A stretch of DNA of 64,000 nt from Azorhizobium oxalatiphilum (GCF_014635325.1 NZ_BMCT01000001.1:1331743-1395742), one strand, 5' to 3'. Shown: positions 15,586 through 25,012, numbered from the stretch's first letter. Notes: generated by a model not told the origin, from the sequence alone. Numbers and translations are program-made.

Positions 15586-18134
15586 GCGGCGGCATGGCGA
15601 GCGAGGCCCCGGCGAGCGAGGCCCCGGTGGCGGGAGCCGAGAGCGGGGCGGGGCTGCTGTTTCCCTGCTCCTCCTCGCAGGAGCGCTGCTGGTTCGTGGA
15701 TGCCATGGACCGGTGCAGCCCGGCGCTGAACGTGGCGCTGCGCTGGCAGCTCAGCGGGCCCATCGACGAACAGGTGGTCGAGCGGGCGTTCAATACCATC
15801 GTGGAGCGGCACGAGGTGCTGCGCACGCGCTTTGTGGAGCGCGACGGCGTGCCCATGCAGGAGGTGGCGCCCCAGCTGCGCCTCAAGCTGGCGGTGCTGG
15901 ATCTGCGCCATCTGGCCGAGGAAACGCGCGCGACCGAGGCCCGCAAGCTGGCGGAACGGGAGGCGCACGAGCCGTTCGACATCCACGAACTGCCGCTGGT
16001 GCGCATCACCTTGCTGCGGCTGTCCGCGGAGACCGCCAACATCCTGCTCACCGTGCACCAGATCGTCTTCGACGGCTGGTCGATCCGGATCATCGCCAGC
16101 GAGTTCGGCGAGATCGCGGGCGCCTATGGCCTCGGGCGTCCCCACGCCTTGCCGGAGGTGCCGGTGCAATATGGCGACTATGCCCGCTGGCAGAAGGCGC
16201 TGCTGGCCAGCGCGGCGGCCGCCAACGAGCGCTACTGGTACGATCAGCTGGCCCATGCGCCCTATCTGGAAGTGCCGGGCGATTTCGCCAAGCCGGCACG
16301 CCCGAGCCATCGCGGCATCATCCTGGCGGAGATGCTGCCGCCGGAGATCGGGGGGCGGATGGAGGAGGAGGCGCGCCTGCGCGGCGTGACGCCCTTCGTG
16401 CTCGGTTGCGCCGCCACGGTGGCGGTGATCAAGCGCATCACCGGCCGCACCGACATCATTCTCGGCACCCAGATCGCCGGGCGCGACGACCGCGATCTTG
16501 AGCCGCTGATCGGCGTGTTCATCAACAATCTGGTGCTGCGGGTGGACACCCGCCATGCCCATGCCTTCACCGAGCTGCTCGGCCGCACCGGCGACACGGT
16601 GCGCGAGGCGCTGATGCACCAGCAGATGCCGTTCCACCGTCTGGTGGAGCTGATCAATCCGCCGCGCGATGCGGCCCGCACGCCGCTGATCTCGGTGAAC
16701 TTCACCTTGCTCAAGGAAGTGCAGGAATACAGGCAATACGGCCGCTTCGTGCTGCAGGGCCTGCCCTCGGTCTCCGCCGGATCGCTCTATGACCTGAACT
16801 TCTTCGTGGTCAAATGGCAGGATGGCTGGCGCATGGCCATGGAGTACAATCCCGACCTGTTCCACGAGACCACGGCGAGGGCCTTCCATCGGCTCTGGCG
16901 CAGCACCATGGAGCGGGCCATCACCGAGCCGGATTTCGCGCTGGAGACGCTGGTGCCGCCCGCTCGCACCCCGGCCGTGACGGCCGGTGCCGCCCCGTCG
17001 GTGGCGGCGGCCGAGGGGCAGCCGCCCTCCGCCCGGCTGCTGGCGACGGAAGAGGCGCTGGCGGAGATCTGGCGCCCGCTGCTGGGGGTGGAAGAGGTGG
17101 GGCCGGCCTCCAACTTCTTCGAGCTGGGCGGGCATTCCATGCTGGCGGTGCGTCTGCTGGCGCGCATCGAAGCGCGCTTCGGCCGCAGGATCGACCCCCT
17201 GACCCTGTTCGAGGCACCGACCCTGCGCCAGCTGGCCCGCCTGCTGGCGGACGACGAGGGGGGGGAGGCGGAGGACTGGAACATCGTTCCCATCCAGCCG
17301 GGGGGTGACGAAATTCCCATCTTCGCCATCAACAATACGCTCGCCTATTACAATGTCGCCCGCGCCATCGGCGCCGGACGGCCGTTCTTCGGTGTGCAGC
17401 TGTTCAATCCGAACGCGCCGCAGGAGCTGGAGGACCGGCGGCTGGAGGATGTGGCGGCCGATTATGTGCGCCTGATCCGCAGCGTGCGCCCCAACGGCCC
17501 CTATATCCTTGCCGGCCTGTGCGTGGCCGGGGCCATCGCCTACGAGGCCGCGTGCCAGCTGGAGGCAGCGGGCGAAGAGGTGCCGCTGGTGGTGCTCGCC
17601 GACACCTGGCTGCCGGGCTATCTGGAGGCTTTGCCGGACAAGGACCGCTCGCAGTTCCGCTGGGCCTATCGCCGGCACGTGGCGCGCCATCACCGCGCGG
17701 AACTCGCCGCCGGCCGCAGCTCACTGCCCGACGTGCTGGCCACCTACCGCATCGTGCGCAATTCCGGCCTGCTGCGCCTTGCCGCCACGCTGGGGCTGAT
17801 CGAGAAGCGCCCCTATGCGAAGGAGGACTGGAGCAATCGCTGGTTCCTGCCCATGCTGGAGCGGGCCCGCAACGCCTATCGGGCGCGGCCCTTCAGCGGG
17901 CGGGTGGTGCTGCTGCGCAGTGACGAGATGATCACCTCCGGCCTCGGCGAACGCATCGACGACCAGATGGGCTGGCGCCCGCTGCTTGTCGCGCCCGCCG
18001 CCTCTTATGCGGTGCCGGGCTGGCATGCGGACATGTTCCAGGGCGAGGGCGCGCAGGTCATCGCCGAGCGGCTGCGGCCCTTCCTCGCGGCGCTGGAGGC
18101 GAACGGAAGAGCGCAGGCGACCGCGGCGGAATAG
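15582..18134 (+). CDS. NRPS termination protein: C-PCP-TE without A domain
   Basis: An 850-residue protein. The condensation domain (about 25-460) reads VHQIVFDGWS at 158-167, so the second His of HHxxxDG is Gln160. The carrier domain has FFELGGHSML, Ser519. The type I thioesterase (about 565-845) has GLCVAG with Cys647 where Ser is usual; Asp674 and His815 (GWHADMF) complete a likely Cys-Asp-His triad. Cys thioesterases are known from a few systems such as the beta-lactone-forming ObiF of obafluorin. No adenylation domain is present, so the last carrier must be loaded in trans or left uncharged. The start is the ATG overlapping the previous stop (ATGA). The hydrolase gene follows 6 bp after the stop. 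Confidence 0.92.
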
Positions 18135-18140
18135 GGCGCC

Positions 18141-19238
18141 ATGGCCGGCCTCTTCTCCGCATGCTGGAAGGCCCGTCGCGGCCTGCTGGGGCTGGCCTGC
18201 GCCGGGGCCATCCTCTGGCTGGGCGCGAGCCTCGCGCCTGCGGCCGGCAGTGGCGCATCTTCGCTGGCGGCGGGCCTCGGCACATTCGCGGGCGCGCTGC
18301 TCTCCCGCGCCCGGGCGGGGGCGGCGGACGCGACGGCGGCGCGCCACGTGGTGGTTCTGGAAGGGCCTGCGGGCAGCCAGCGCATCACCGCCGAGCTGTG
18401 GTCCCCACCGCCCGGGTCCTCGACCGGCAAGGTGCTGCTCTATACGCCCGGCTCCGGCCAGCCGCGCACCGACAATGCGCACACCGCCGCAGCTCTGGCC
18501 GGGATGGGGTTCACGGTGGCGGCGCTGGACGACGTGGAGACGGCGCCGGAAACCCGCGCCGCCACGACGCCCCTGCAATTCGATTTCTCGTCCGGGGCGG
18601 CCTATGAACTCACCCTGCGGGATGCCGACATCAAGGTGGCGGCGCAGGCGGCACGGCTGCCAGCGGCGCTGGACCGGCTCACCGCTCTTGCGGCAGGCGA
18701 GCGGCCCCCGGATTGGCTCGCCGGGCTGGATCTCGGGCGTGTGGGGGCCTTCGGCTGGTCGCTGGGCGGATCGACGGCGGCGGACGCCAGCATCACCGAC
18801 CGCCGCATCCGCGCGGTGGCCAATCTGGACGGCTGGCTGTTCGGGGCCGCGGCCCAAGGCGGTGTGCGCGTGCCCTATCTGCTGGTGCTGAGCGACTATC
18901 CCTTTCCCAATGACGCCGATCTGGCAGCGGAGGATGCCTCGCGCCGCTATCAGTCCCGGCTCACCCGCCGCGATCTGGAGGAGGAGCGCCGGCTGATTGC
19001 CCGGCCCGGCAGCGCCGGCTATCGGCTGGTGGGGGGCGTGCACGAGAACCTGTCGGATCTGGCGCTGGGCTTCGGCTTCTGGCGCACCTGGCGGCGGCTC
19101 GATCCGCTCAAGGGCAAGCAGGAGGTGGACGCCTGCCTCGCCGGCTTCTTCCGCTTTCATCTGGACGCGGCAGGGGCGGGCGCGCCGCCGCCGTGCGCCT
19201 CCCCTCACATGGAGCGCCTGCTCACTCTCGGCTGGTAG
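18141..19238 (+). CDS. PAF-acetylhydrolase-like alpha/beta hydrolase, membrane-anchored or exported
   Basis: A 365-residue alpha/beta hydrolase with an N-terminal hydrophobic segment (LLGLACAGAILWLGASLAPA, residues 15-34) acting as signal or anchor. The nucleophile elbow is FGWSLGGST, followed by VANLDGWLFG, and a late VHENLSDLAL may carry the catalytic His. The GWSLGG elbow and downstream LDGW resemble bacterial platelet-activating-factor acetylhydrolase/dienelactone-hydrolase relatives, which cleave short acyl esters. It starts 6 bp after the NRPS termination gene, so it belongs to that operon and may mature, release or detoxify the product outside the cytoplasm. Its 3' end overlaps the convergent VanZ-like gene by 17 bp. 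Confidence 0.8.
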   Translation: MAGLFSACWKARRGLLGLACAGAILWLGASLAPAAGSGASSLAAGLGTFAGALLSRARAGAADATAARHVVVLEGPAGSQRITAELWSPPPGSSTGKVLLYTPGSGQPRTDNAHTAAALAGMGFTVAALDDVETAPETRAATTPLQFDFSSGAAYELTLRDADIKVAAQAARLPAALDRLTALAAGERPPDWLAGLDLGRVGAFGWSLGGSTAADASITDRRIRAVANLDGWLFGAAAQGGVRVPYLLVLSDYPFPNDADLAAEDASRRYQSRLTRRDLEEERRLIARPGSAGYRLVGGVHENLSDLALGFGFWRTWRRLDPLKGKQEVDACLAGFFRFHLDAAGAGAPPPCASPHMERLLTLGW

Positions 19239-19623
19239 CCGCGCGCGCGCCTTCGTGCGGCGGCGCCCGGCGTGACATCCAGCGGAACAGAATGTGGGCG
19301 AGGAGCACGCCCAGTGCCGCGCCGATGGCTTTGAGCCAAAAGTCCTCGATCCGTCCGTGGCGGCTGTGCGTCAGGGTCTGCATGGCTTCGAGCAGGGCGC
19401 AGCCGATGAGGACGAGCAGGAAGACGCGCAGGGGGCGCCGGGGCGCCAGGAGGCCGGACAGCAGCCCCAGAAGCGCGAACGCAGCCGGGCGTTCAAGGCC
19501 GAGCGACAGCACGATCTGCTCCCGCGCCTCGATGGGGCCGAGGGTGAAGAAGACGATGAGGCCGGCGGTGAGCAGTGCCGCGATGCGCAGGGCCCGTTGC
19601 GGCCCGGAATCCTCGAGTTTCAT
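19222..19623 (-). CDS. VanZ-like small membrane protein
   Basis: About 133 residues with four hydrophobic segments (ALRIAALLTAGLIVFFTL; PAAFALLGLLSGLLA; LRVFLLVLIGCALLEAMQ; KAIGAALGVLLAHILFRW) and the VanZ-family pattern LLEAMQTLTHSRHGRIEDF. VanZ-like proteins are poorly understood; one confers low-level teicoplanin resistance, and relatives are frequent in polysaccharide loci. I start at 19623; an ATG at 19689 would add 22 residues encoded inside the dispersed repeat and is less likely. No clear ribosome site is visible for either. It is convergent with the hydrolase gene. Confidence 0.8.
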   Translation of the reverse strand: MKLEDSGPQRALRIAALLTAGLIVFFTLGPIEAREQIVLSLGLERPAAFALLGLLSGLLAPRRPLRVFLLVLIGCALLEAMQTLTHSRHGRIEDFWLKAIGAALGVLLAHILFRWMSRRAPPHEGARAATSRE

Positions 19624-19642
19624 GCAGGGGTGGTCCGGCTCC

Positions 19643-19745
19643 AGAGCATGTCCGGCTTTGATTGCTTCGCAATCCAGGCGACAAGACATTCTCTATCGAT
19701 GGGTTGGAGTGTTTCTGTGTTTCCATGAAACACGGAAGCGCTCTA
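19643..19745. repeat. Dispersed intergenic palindromic repeat, copy 2
   Basis: Second copy of the element at 5376-5465. It has an outer inverted pair (agagcatgtc with gacattctct, 9 of 10 paired), an inner perfect hairpin (gattgc-ttc-gcaatc), and a second stem (gtgtttc with gaaacac). It fills the space between two minus-strand genes and touches the stop codon of the LuxR-type gene. The pattern resembles short palindromic repeats seen between genes in many Hyphomicrobiales; that comparison is from memory. Confidence 0.75.
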
Positions 19746-20855
19746 GGGATAGAATTTCGACAGCCGGGCCACCAGCGCGGAGATTTCCGACTGGCGCCGC
19801 AGGTTCAGCTTGTTGGCGATGGACTTGATCTGCGCGCGCGTGGTGCCGTCGGAGGTCTGGCGCGCGGCGGCGATCTCCCGCGTGTCGAGCCCCTGCGCAA
19901 GCAGGATCGCAACCTCCGCCTCCGCCGAGGATAGCGACAACAGCCGTTGTATGGCGGCCGCCGGCGGATCTGGTACGGCGTTCAGGTCCTCGACGGTGAT
20001 GATGCCCACCGCGAGATTGAAGATATCGGGCAGCGGGCCGCCGAGCCGCTGCATGCGCAGGGCCAGAGGGCGCTTGTGCAGCCGCGTGACGAGCACGGGA
20101 TCCGACAGCCCGGTCTGCAGAACCGGGGTCGCGTCCAGAAGCGTGCGGATCTTCTTCTGGATCATGGCGGTTTCCGTCGCATGGAGCGACGCCAGCTCCC
20201 CGCCCTTGATCCGCAGGTCAGTGCCGAGAAACCGTTCGGCCGCCGCGTTCACCCGCGTGATGGCGCCGCGCCGATCAAAGAACAGGCAGGCCGTGCCGGA
20301 CAGCTCCATGGCATGGCTGATGCCGTCGGCCCGGCTGTTGGAGAGCGAGCGCATGATTTCGGTGGCGAGCATGTAGCGCTCGCGCATGCCGGCCAGCACC
20401 TGTGCTTCGGCGGGGCTGAAGGGCTCGGCCCGCGCGTCGAGCTGGAAGGTGAAGCAGGTGAAATCGCTCTCGGGCCGAAACCCGACCAGCGCGCTGTGCC
20501 GGAAGCCGACCTTGTTCAGGAACTGGTAGAAGCCGGACTTGTTGAGATCATCCGACGTCGCATAATCCTGTTCAATGGCAACGCCCGCCCGGCGCAGCTG
20601 GGGCAAGGCGCGGTGCCGGTAGTCGCTCTTGTCCCAGCCCTCGCGGAAATAGATCTCCAGCCCCTCGCCCATACTTTCGGTGGCCAGCAGCCCCGAGCTG
20701 CGGGAGGTGACGGGAACGATCATGACGCCACGGGCATGGCTGGCCTGCGCGATGCGTTCCAGAACGGCCGGCCATTCGGAGGGCAGGAGAGCCGCGGTCA
20801 TCAACTGATCGAAGGCTTTATCCAGCTGCCCAACATCGAACCGCATGGGTGGCAC
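19743..20855 (-). CDS. LuxR-family regulator with long sensory N-terminus
   Basis: A 370-residue protein. The C-terminal LuxR/GerE helix-turn-helix is LSSAEAEVAILLAQGLDTRE followed by TRAQIKSIANKLNLRRQSEI. Residues 170-290 look PAS-like (SGTACLFFDRRGAITRVNAA). The first 170 residues form another sensory region I cannot name. This is a common layout among alphaproteobacterial LuxR proteins unrelated to acyl-homoserine-lactone receptors. It lies between the VanZ-like gene and the GMC oxidoreductase gene on the same strand, 220 bp from the latter, so it likely has its own promoter. It may control EPS or NRPS-PKS expression; the ligand is unknown. Confidence 0.85.
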   Translation of the reverse strand: MPPMRFDVGQLDKAFDQLMTAALLPSEWPAVLERIAQASHARGVMIVPVTSRSSGLLATESMGEGLEIYFREGWDKSDYRHRALPQLRRAGVAIEQDYATSDDLNKSGFYQFLNKVGFRHSALVGFRPESDFTCFTFQLDARAEPFSPAEAQVLAGMRERYMLATEIMRSLSNSRADGISHAMELSGTACLFFDRRGAITRVNAAAERFLGTDLRIKGGELASLHATETAMIQKKIRTLLDATPVLQTGLSDPVLVTRLHKRPLALRMQRLGGPLPDIFNLAVGIITVEDLNAVPDPPAAAIQRLLSLSSAEAEVAILLAQGLDTREIAAARQTSDGTTRAQIKSIANKLNLRRQSEISALVARLSKFYP

Positions 20856-20955
20856 CGAAAGGAATGAGATGATGAAATTGAATAGACTGGTATTTAGGTC
20901 TTCCTTTCATCAATATTCATGGGAGATTGTGGCGCATCTGTGTTTAAGAGCGGCA

Positions 20956-21009
20956 GTGCACGCGGCCCGGAGCCTTGTATCCTAAGGGTTCCGGGGGTGT
21001 TTCGTGCAC
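20956..21009. promoter_or_regulatory. Nested inverted repeat between GMC oxidoreductase and LuxR genes
   Basis: Outer arms gtgcacg (20956-20962) and cgtgcac (21003-21009) are perfect. Inner arms cccggagcc (20966-20974) and ggttccggg (20987-20995) pair with one G-T. It lies in the 220-bp gap after the GMC gene and before the LuxR gene as transcribed. It could terminate the first, or be an operator for the second. No long T-run follows. Confidence 0.5.
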
Positions 21010-21075
21010 CGCTTGTCGTATGCTCATCTTATAGTCACTCACCCTGTCGGCGCGTATCGCGCGGGCGGATGCCGG

Positions 21076-22683
21076 TCAGCAGGTCAGCCCGAAATGCCGC
21101 TGCTTGATCAGGTCCGCAAGCCGGAGCGCCATCGCCACGATCATCAGGGTCGGATTGGCATGGGAGGCGGTGGGAAAGACCGAGCTGCCGGTGATGTAGA
21201 GGCCGCGCGCCTCATGCAGGCGGCAATCGGCATCGACGACGCCCGTCTTCGGATCATGCGACATCCGGGTCGTTCCCGTGGGATGGGCAGCGTCCGTGAA
21301 GACGGCGTCCTGCGGCCGGTCCCGTGCGATCCACTCCTGCAACGCGGGCGGCTTCAGGCCGAGCCGTGCGAACTCGCGCGCGAAAGTTCTGGCCAGCGTG
21401 GCGACGGAGCGCTTCTCCAGCTCCGACACCTTCCAGAAAATGCGCGGCAGGGGCTGCCCCAGCTCATCCGTCTTCTCCGACAGCGTGAGGCGGCTGTCGG
21501 GATCGGGCACCTGTTCCACAAGGCAATCGACCACCAGCCGGTCGAGCTTGTGCGACACGTTGCGGCCGTTCACCTGCCGCTGGTAAAGGCCTTCCAGCAG
21601 CCGGCCGGGACTGGACATGGCGCGCATCATATCCTTCGCGCGGTTTTCGGACTGGCCCGAGCGCAGGCGGTTGATGGCGTCCCACGGATCATCGGCGGAT
21701 CGGTCTTCCGAGAGATAGGCGGCGCAGTTGAGCATCTGCTCCTTGCGTTGCAGCTCCGGGCTGAGCCGGACGCCGGGGGCGTAGAAGCTCGCCTTGCCCG
21801 CCTGCCGGAACTGGTAGAGGCCGAGCCGTGTCTGGATGGCCTCCACGGCAGGTCCCGTGAATTCGCCCACCGTGGTCCGGGGATGGTCCATCAGATAGCG
21901 GCCCACCAGGTCGTTGCCATTGCCGAGCCCGGCCGGTCGCTGCCGGTTGGACAGGAGCAGGAGCCGGGTATTCTCGATGCCGCCCGCCGCCAGAACGGCG
22001 ATCTTCGGCCTGAGGCGGCAGACGTGGCCGGGCGCCGAGGCGAGTTCCAGAGACGTGATCCGGCCACTCTCGTCTGTGTCGATATGGGTGACGGTGGCGT
22101 TGGTGAGAACGCGCACATTGTCCGCGCGCAGGCCGAGGAACTGAGGCCCGAAACGCAGGAATTCCGCCGGCTGGCCGGGATCGCGCGAGAACTGCCAGAA
22201 GCACGGCTCCAGCAGATCGGGCGCGGGCGCGATGCCGGGCTCCCCGTGGCCGAGCAAGGGCCAGAGCCGGCCGTCATAGATGTTGGGCCCGAGATGCATG
22301 GCTTCCGCCGCCCGCTCCTCATAGGGCGCGAGGTCCTCCTTCGAGATCGGCCAGCCGGAATGGGGCACCCATGAGCGGGGTTCGAAGTCGATGGCGTCGA
22401 AGGTGCGGCAGCGGCCGCTCCAGGTCTGCGAGCTGCCGCCGACGCAGCGATTGCGCACCCGGCGCGGGTTCATGAAGCGGGGCGCTCCGGCATTCTCGAA
22501 CGTCTCGGAGGGGGCCACCTCCGGCGCCTCGCCCACCCCGCCGCTCTCCAGCAGCACCACGCGCACATCGGTGCCGAAGAAGGCCCGCGCGATCGACAGT
22601 CCCGCCGGCCCGGTGCCCACGATGGCAAGGTCCGCCTCGAGCGTGGTGCCGGCCGCCAGCCGGCGCATGTCTTCCATGAGCAT
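21076..22683 (-). CDS. GMC-family FAD-dependent oxidoreductase
   Basis: A 535-residue flavoprotein. The N-terminal dinucleotide-binding motif is IVGTGPAGLSIARAF, followed by VVLLESGG. A middle segment binds FAD (RCVGGSSQTWSGRC; LAAGGIENTRLLLLS). The C-terminal GMC domain has HPTGTTRMSHDP and TGSSVFPTASHANPT. The family oxidises alcohols, often of sugars or polyols, with FAD as acceptor. The start at 22683 has GGGGGAT about 8 bp upstream; an ATG two codons later is possible. It diverges from the aminotransferase gene. In this EPS locus it may oxidise a sugar hydroxyl to a ketone for the adjacent DegT aminotransferase, but that pairing is inference. Confidence 0.9.
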   Translation of the reverse strand: MLMEDMRRLAAGTTLEADLAIVGTGPAGLSIARAFFGTDVRVVLLESGGVGEAPEVAPSETFENAGAPRFMNPRRVRNRCVGGSSQTWSGRCRTFDAIDFEPRSWVPHSGWPISKEDLAPYEERAAEAMHLGPNIYDGRLWPLLGHGEPGIAPAPDLLEPCFWQFSRDPGQPAEFLRFGPQFLGLRADNVRVLTNATVTHIDTDESGRITSLELASAPGHVCRLRPKIAVLAAGGIENTRLLLLSNRQRPAGLGNGNDLVGRYLMDHPRTTVGEFTGPAVEAIQTRLGLYQFRQAGKASFYAPGVRLSPELQRKEQMLNCAAYLSEDRSADDPWDAINRLRSGQSENRAKDMMRAMSSPGRLLEGLYQRQVNGRNVSHKLDRLVVDCLVEQVPDPDSRLTLSEKTDELGQPLPRIFWKVSELEKRSVATLARTFAREFARLGLKPPALQEWIARDRPQDAVFTDAAHPTGTTRMSHDPKTGVVDADCRLHEARGLYITGSSVFPTASHANPTLMIVAMALRLADLIKQRHFGLTC

Positions 22684-22729
22684 GAATTGCGATCCCCCGT
22701 CGCTGTGATGCTTTGCGCTGCGACCGTAG

Positions 22730-22744
22730 CTGACGTTGCGTCAG
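22730..22744. promoter_or_regulatory. Small perfect inverted repeat in the GMC/DegT divergent region
   Basis: ctgacg-ttg-cgtcag, 6-bp arms, lies 46 bp upstream of the GMC start in the 314-bp divergent region. It is a possible operator for both directions. The rest of that gap (22745-22997) shows no gene I can support; upstream in-frame extension of the DegT gene there lacks family similarity. Confidence 0.4.
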
Positions 22745-22997
22745 TGAAAAGGGGCGCGGGGGTAGGCCTTAAACGTCCATTCTGGGGGAGGCGGGGCACG
22801 CAAAGGGGGAGGGCTAACCCTTATGGCGATGGGACAAGACCTTTGCCCGAGGGGGGAAGTCTCTTTTGCGGCTTGTTGCGGCGCTTCATCCCGCACCAGA
22901 TGAAGACGGCACCTGCCTGCCGGCGCGGTCCTTTGCCTGCCGGAAAAGCCCGTGCTTCGAGGCGATGCCGGCCACTGGCCCAGAGGGAGAGAATGCG

Positions 22998-24146
22998 ATG
23001 CCGCGCGTGGGGGTGAGGGAAATCGTTGCCGTCAATCAGGTGCTCATCAAAGGCCAGCTGCTGCGCTATCGCGGCGGCGAGAACGGCTTCACGACGCGGT
23101 TCGAGAAGGAGCTGAGTGCCAAGATCGGCGTGCGGCACAGCCTGACGGTGAACAGCGGCACAAGCGCGCTCATCGCGGCGCTGGTGGGGGCGGGGATCGG
23201 GCCGGGCGACGAGGTGCTGGTCCCGGCCTACACCTGGGTCGCCACCGCCGCCGCCGTGCTGGCGGCGGGCGCCGTGCCGGTGCTGGTGGAGATCGACGAG
23301 ACGCTGATGATGGACCCGCAGGACATCGAGCGGAAGATCACGCCTTACACCAGGGCCATCCTGCCGGTGCACATGCTCAACCTCGTCTGCGACATGGACG
23401 CCATCAGCGCCATCGCGAAGAAGCACAATCTGCTGCTGATCGAGGATGCCTGCCAGGGCGTGGGCCTGAGCTACAAGGGGCGGCGGGTCGGCTCCATCGG
23501 CGATGTGGGCGCCTTCAGCTTCAACCAGTACAAGAACCTCAATTCCGGCGAGGGCGGCGCGGTGGTGACGAGCGACGACCGCATCTTCTCCCGCGCGCTC
23601 ATGTATCACGACGTGGGCAGCTATACGCGCAACCACGAACTGAACAGCAACGAGCCCTATTTCGCGGGCGTGAACTTTCGCGTGTCCGAAGTGACGGGGG
23701 CCATTCTGCATGCGCAGTTGCCGCGCCTGGATCCGTGGGTCCGGCGCATGAAGAAGCGCCGAAAGATCATGGCCGACGTGCTCTCGCGCTCCAAGGCCTT
23801 CCGGGTGTCGCCCCACAATGATCCGGAGGACGGCGCCGGGCTCACCATCGTCTTCGATCGCGCGGCGGAGGCCAAGAGCTTCGCCAGCAAGCGGCGCGGT
23901 GTCGAGCGGCTGATCGATACGGGCCGCCATGTCTATACCAACTGGATTCCGGTGATGACCCGCCGCACCCATAACGACCGGCTGAACCCCTATGACTGGG
24001 CGCAGCGCGAGATCGAGTATTCGGAGGATACCTGCCCGCGCAGCCTGGATATTCTCGCCCGCACCTGCCGTGTCTCGCTGGGCCCGCAGTTTCCGGAGAT
24101 CGCCAGCTATGCCTTCGCCAGGATGCTGGTCAGGGGAACAGCCTGA
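22998..24146 (+). CDS. DegT/DnrJ/EryC1/StrS-type sugar aminotransferase
   Basis: A 382-residue PLP enzyme that transaminates a keto-sugar nucleotide. It shows NSGTSALIAAL, VLVPAYTWVATAAAVL, LLIEDACQGVG and the PLP Lys179 in FNQYKNLNSGEGGAV. The start at 22998 is chosen because GGGAGAG lies about 6 bp upstream and the family's N-terminus begins there; the frame is open 44 codons further up to 22866 but that stretch has no family character. It begins a plus-strand group with the glycosyltransferase (39 bp later) and flippase, so it probably makes an amino sugar for the EPS repeat unit. Oddity: the C-terminal part (after residue 270) is somewhat diverged from typical members. Confidence 0.9.
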   Translation: MPRVGVREIVAVNQVLIKGQLLRYRGGENGFTTRFEKELSAKIGVRHSLTVNSGTSALIAALVGAGIGPGDEVLVPAYTWVATAAAVLAAGAVPVLVEIDETLMMDPQDIERKITPYTRAILPVHMLNLVCDMDAISAIAKKHNLLLIEDACQGVGLSYKGRRVGSIGDVGAFSFNQYKNLNSGEGGAVVTSDDRIFSRALMYHDVGSYTRNHELNSNEPYFAGVNFRVSEVTGAILHAQLPRLDPWVRRMKKRRKIMADVLSRSKAFRVSPHNDPEDGAGLTIVFDRAAEAKSFASKRRGVERLIDTGRHVYTNWIPVMTRRTHNDRLNPYDWAQREIEYSEDTCPRSLDILARTCRVSLGPQFPEIASYAFARMLVRGTA

Positions 24147-24184
24147 TCGCCGGTGGACCCGTGGAGCTGTCGAGAGGATTGCGC

Positions 24185-25012
24185 ATGAATGTCCATATGG
24201 GCGCGAGCCCCGCCGAGGTGAAGGCGGCCCGGGTGACGGCATCGGTCATCAGCCTGCCGTCCGCCATCGCCCGCCGGCAGATGATGTCGCAGATGCTGGC
24301 GGGAGAGGGCCTGCCATGGTCCTATTTCGACGCCCACACCTCGCTGGCGTGCGAGGACCTTACCTATGACGAGGGCCGGGCGCGCACGCGCCTCGGCCGG
24401 CCGCTCACCCGCTCCGAAATCGCCGTCTATTCCAGCCACTATGTGGTGTGGAAAGCCTTTCTGGAGGAGGGCGATAGCGACTATCTGCTGGTGCTGGAAG
24501 ACGACGTGCTGCTGGATGTGGACTTCCCCGTCGCCGAGTTCGCCGAATTCTGCGGCCGGCGCGGCATCGATTATGTGCGCCTGTTCGGCAAGCACTATGC
24601 GCCGGCGGTCCGCATCGGCTTCTTCTACGACCGCTCGCTGGTGCGCTTCTCCACCTCGCCGGCGGGCACGCAGGCCTACATCCTCTCCCGCGCCGGGGCG
24701 AAGCGGCTGACGGAATGCTGCCGCATGGTGGACACCACCATCGATCTGGTGATGGACCGCTTCTGGGACACGGGCATGCCGCTCTATTCCATCTTTCCCT
24801 ATCCGGCCATCGAGCGTTACACGCCGACCTCGATCCCGATCCCCGCCGGCCACGCCGGGGTCTCGACGCGCGCGGAGCGGTGGGCGTGGAAGGCAAACAG
24901 GATCGCCGGCAAGCTCAGGAAGATCTGGGCCAACCGGCGCCTCAAGCCCGTCGATGACCGGATGCGGGCGCAGATGCCGGTGTTCGCGCAGATCCATGAA
25001 CTGAAGCGGTAA
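24185..25012 (+). CDS. Glycosyltransferase family 25
   Basis: A 275-residue glycosyltransferase of the LPS/LOS GT25 family, which transfers sugars from nucleotide donors at the cytoplasmic face. Signature segments are TASVISLPSAIARRQMM, FDAHTSLAC, LTRSEIAVYSSHYVVWKAF, and the acidic motif LLVLEDDVLLD that binds metal and nucleotide sugar. The start at 24185 has GAGAGGA about 7 bp upstream; a GTG at 24161 in frame is less likely. It sits between the aminotransferase and flippase, consistent with adding a sugar, perhaps the amino sugar, to the EPS unit. No signal peptide or membrane segment is visible. Confidence 0.9.
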   Translation: MNVHMGASPAEVKAARVTASVISLPSAIARRQMMSQMLAGEGLPWSYFDAHTSLACEDLTYDEGRARTRLGRPLTRSEIAVYSSHYVVWKAFLEEGDSDYLLVLEDDVLLDVDFPVAEFAEFCGRRGIDYVRLFGKHYAPAVRIGFFYDRSLVRFSTSPAGTQAYILSRAGAKRLTECCRMVDTTIDLVMDRFWDTGMPLYSIFPYPAIERYTPTSIPIPAGHAGVSTRAERWAWKANRIAGKLRKIWANRRLKPVDDRMRAQMPVFAQIHELKR

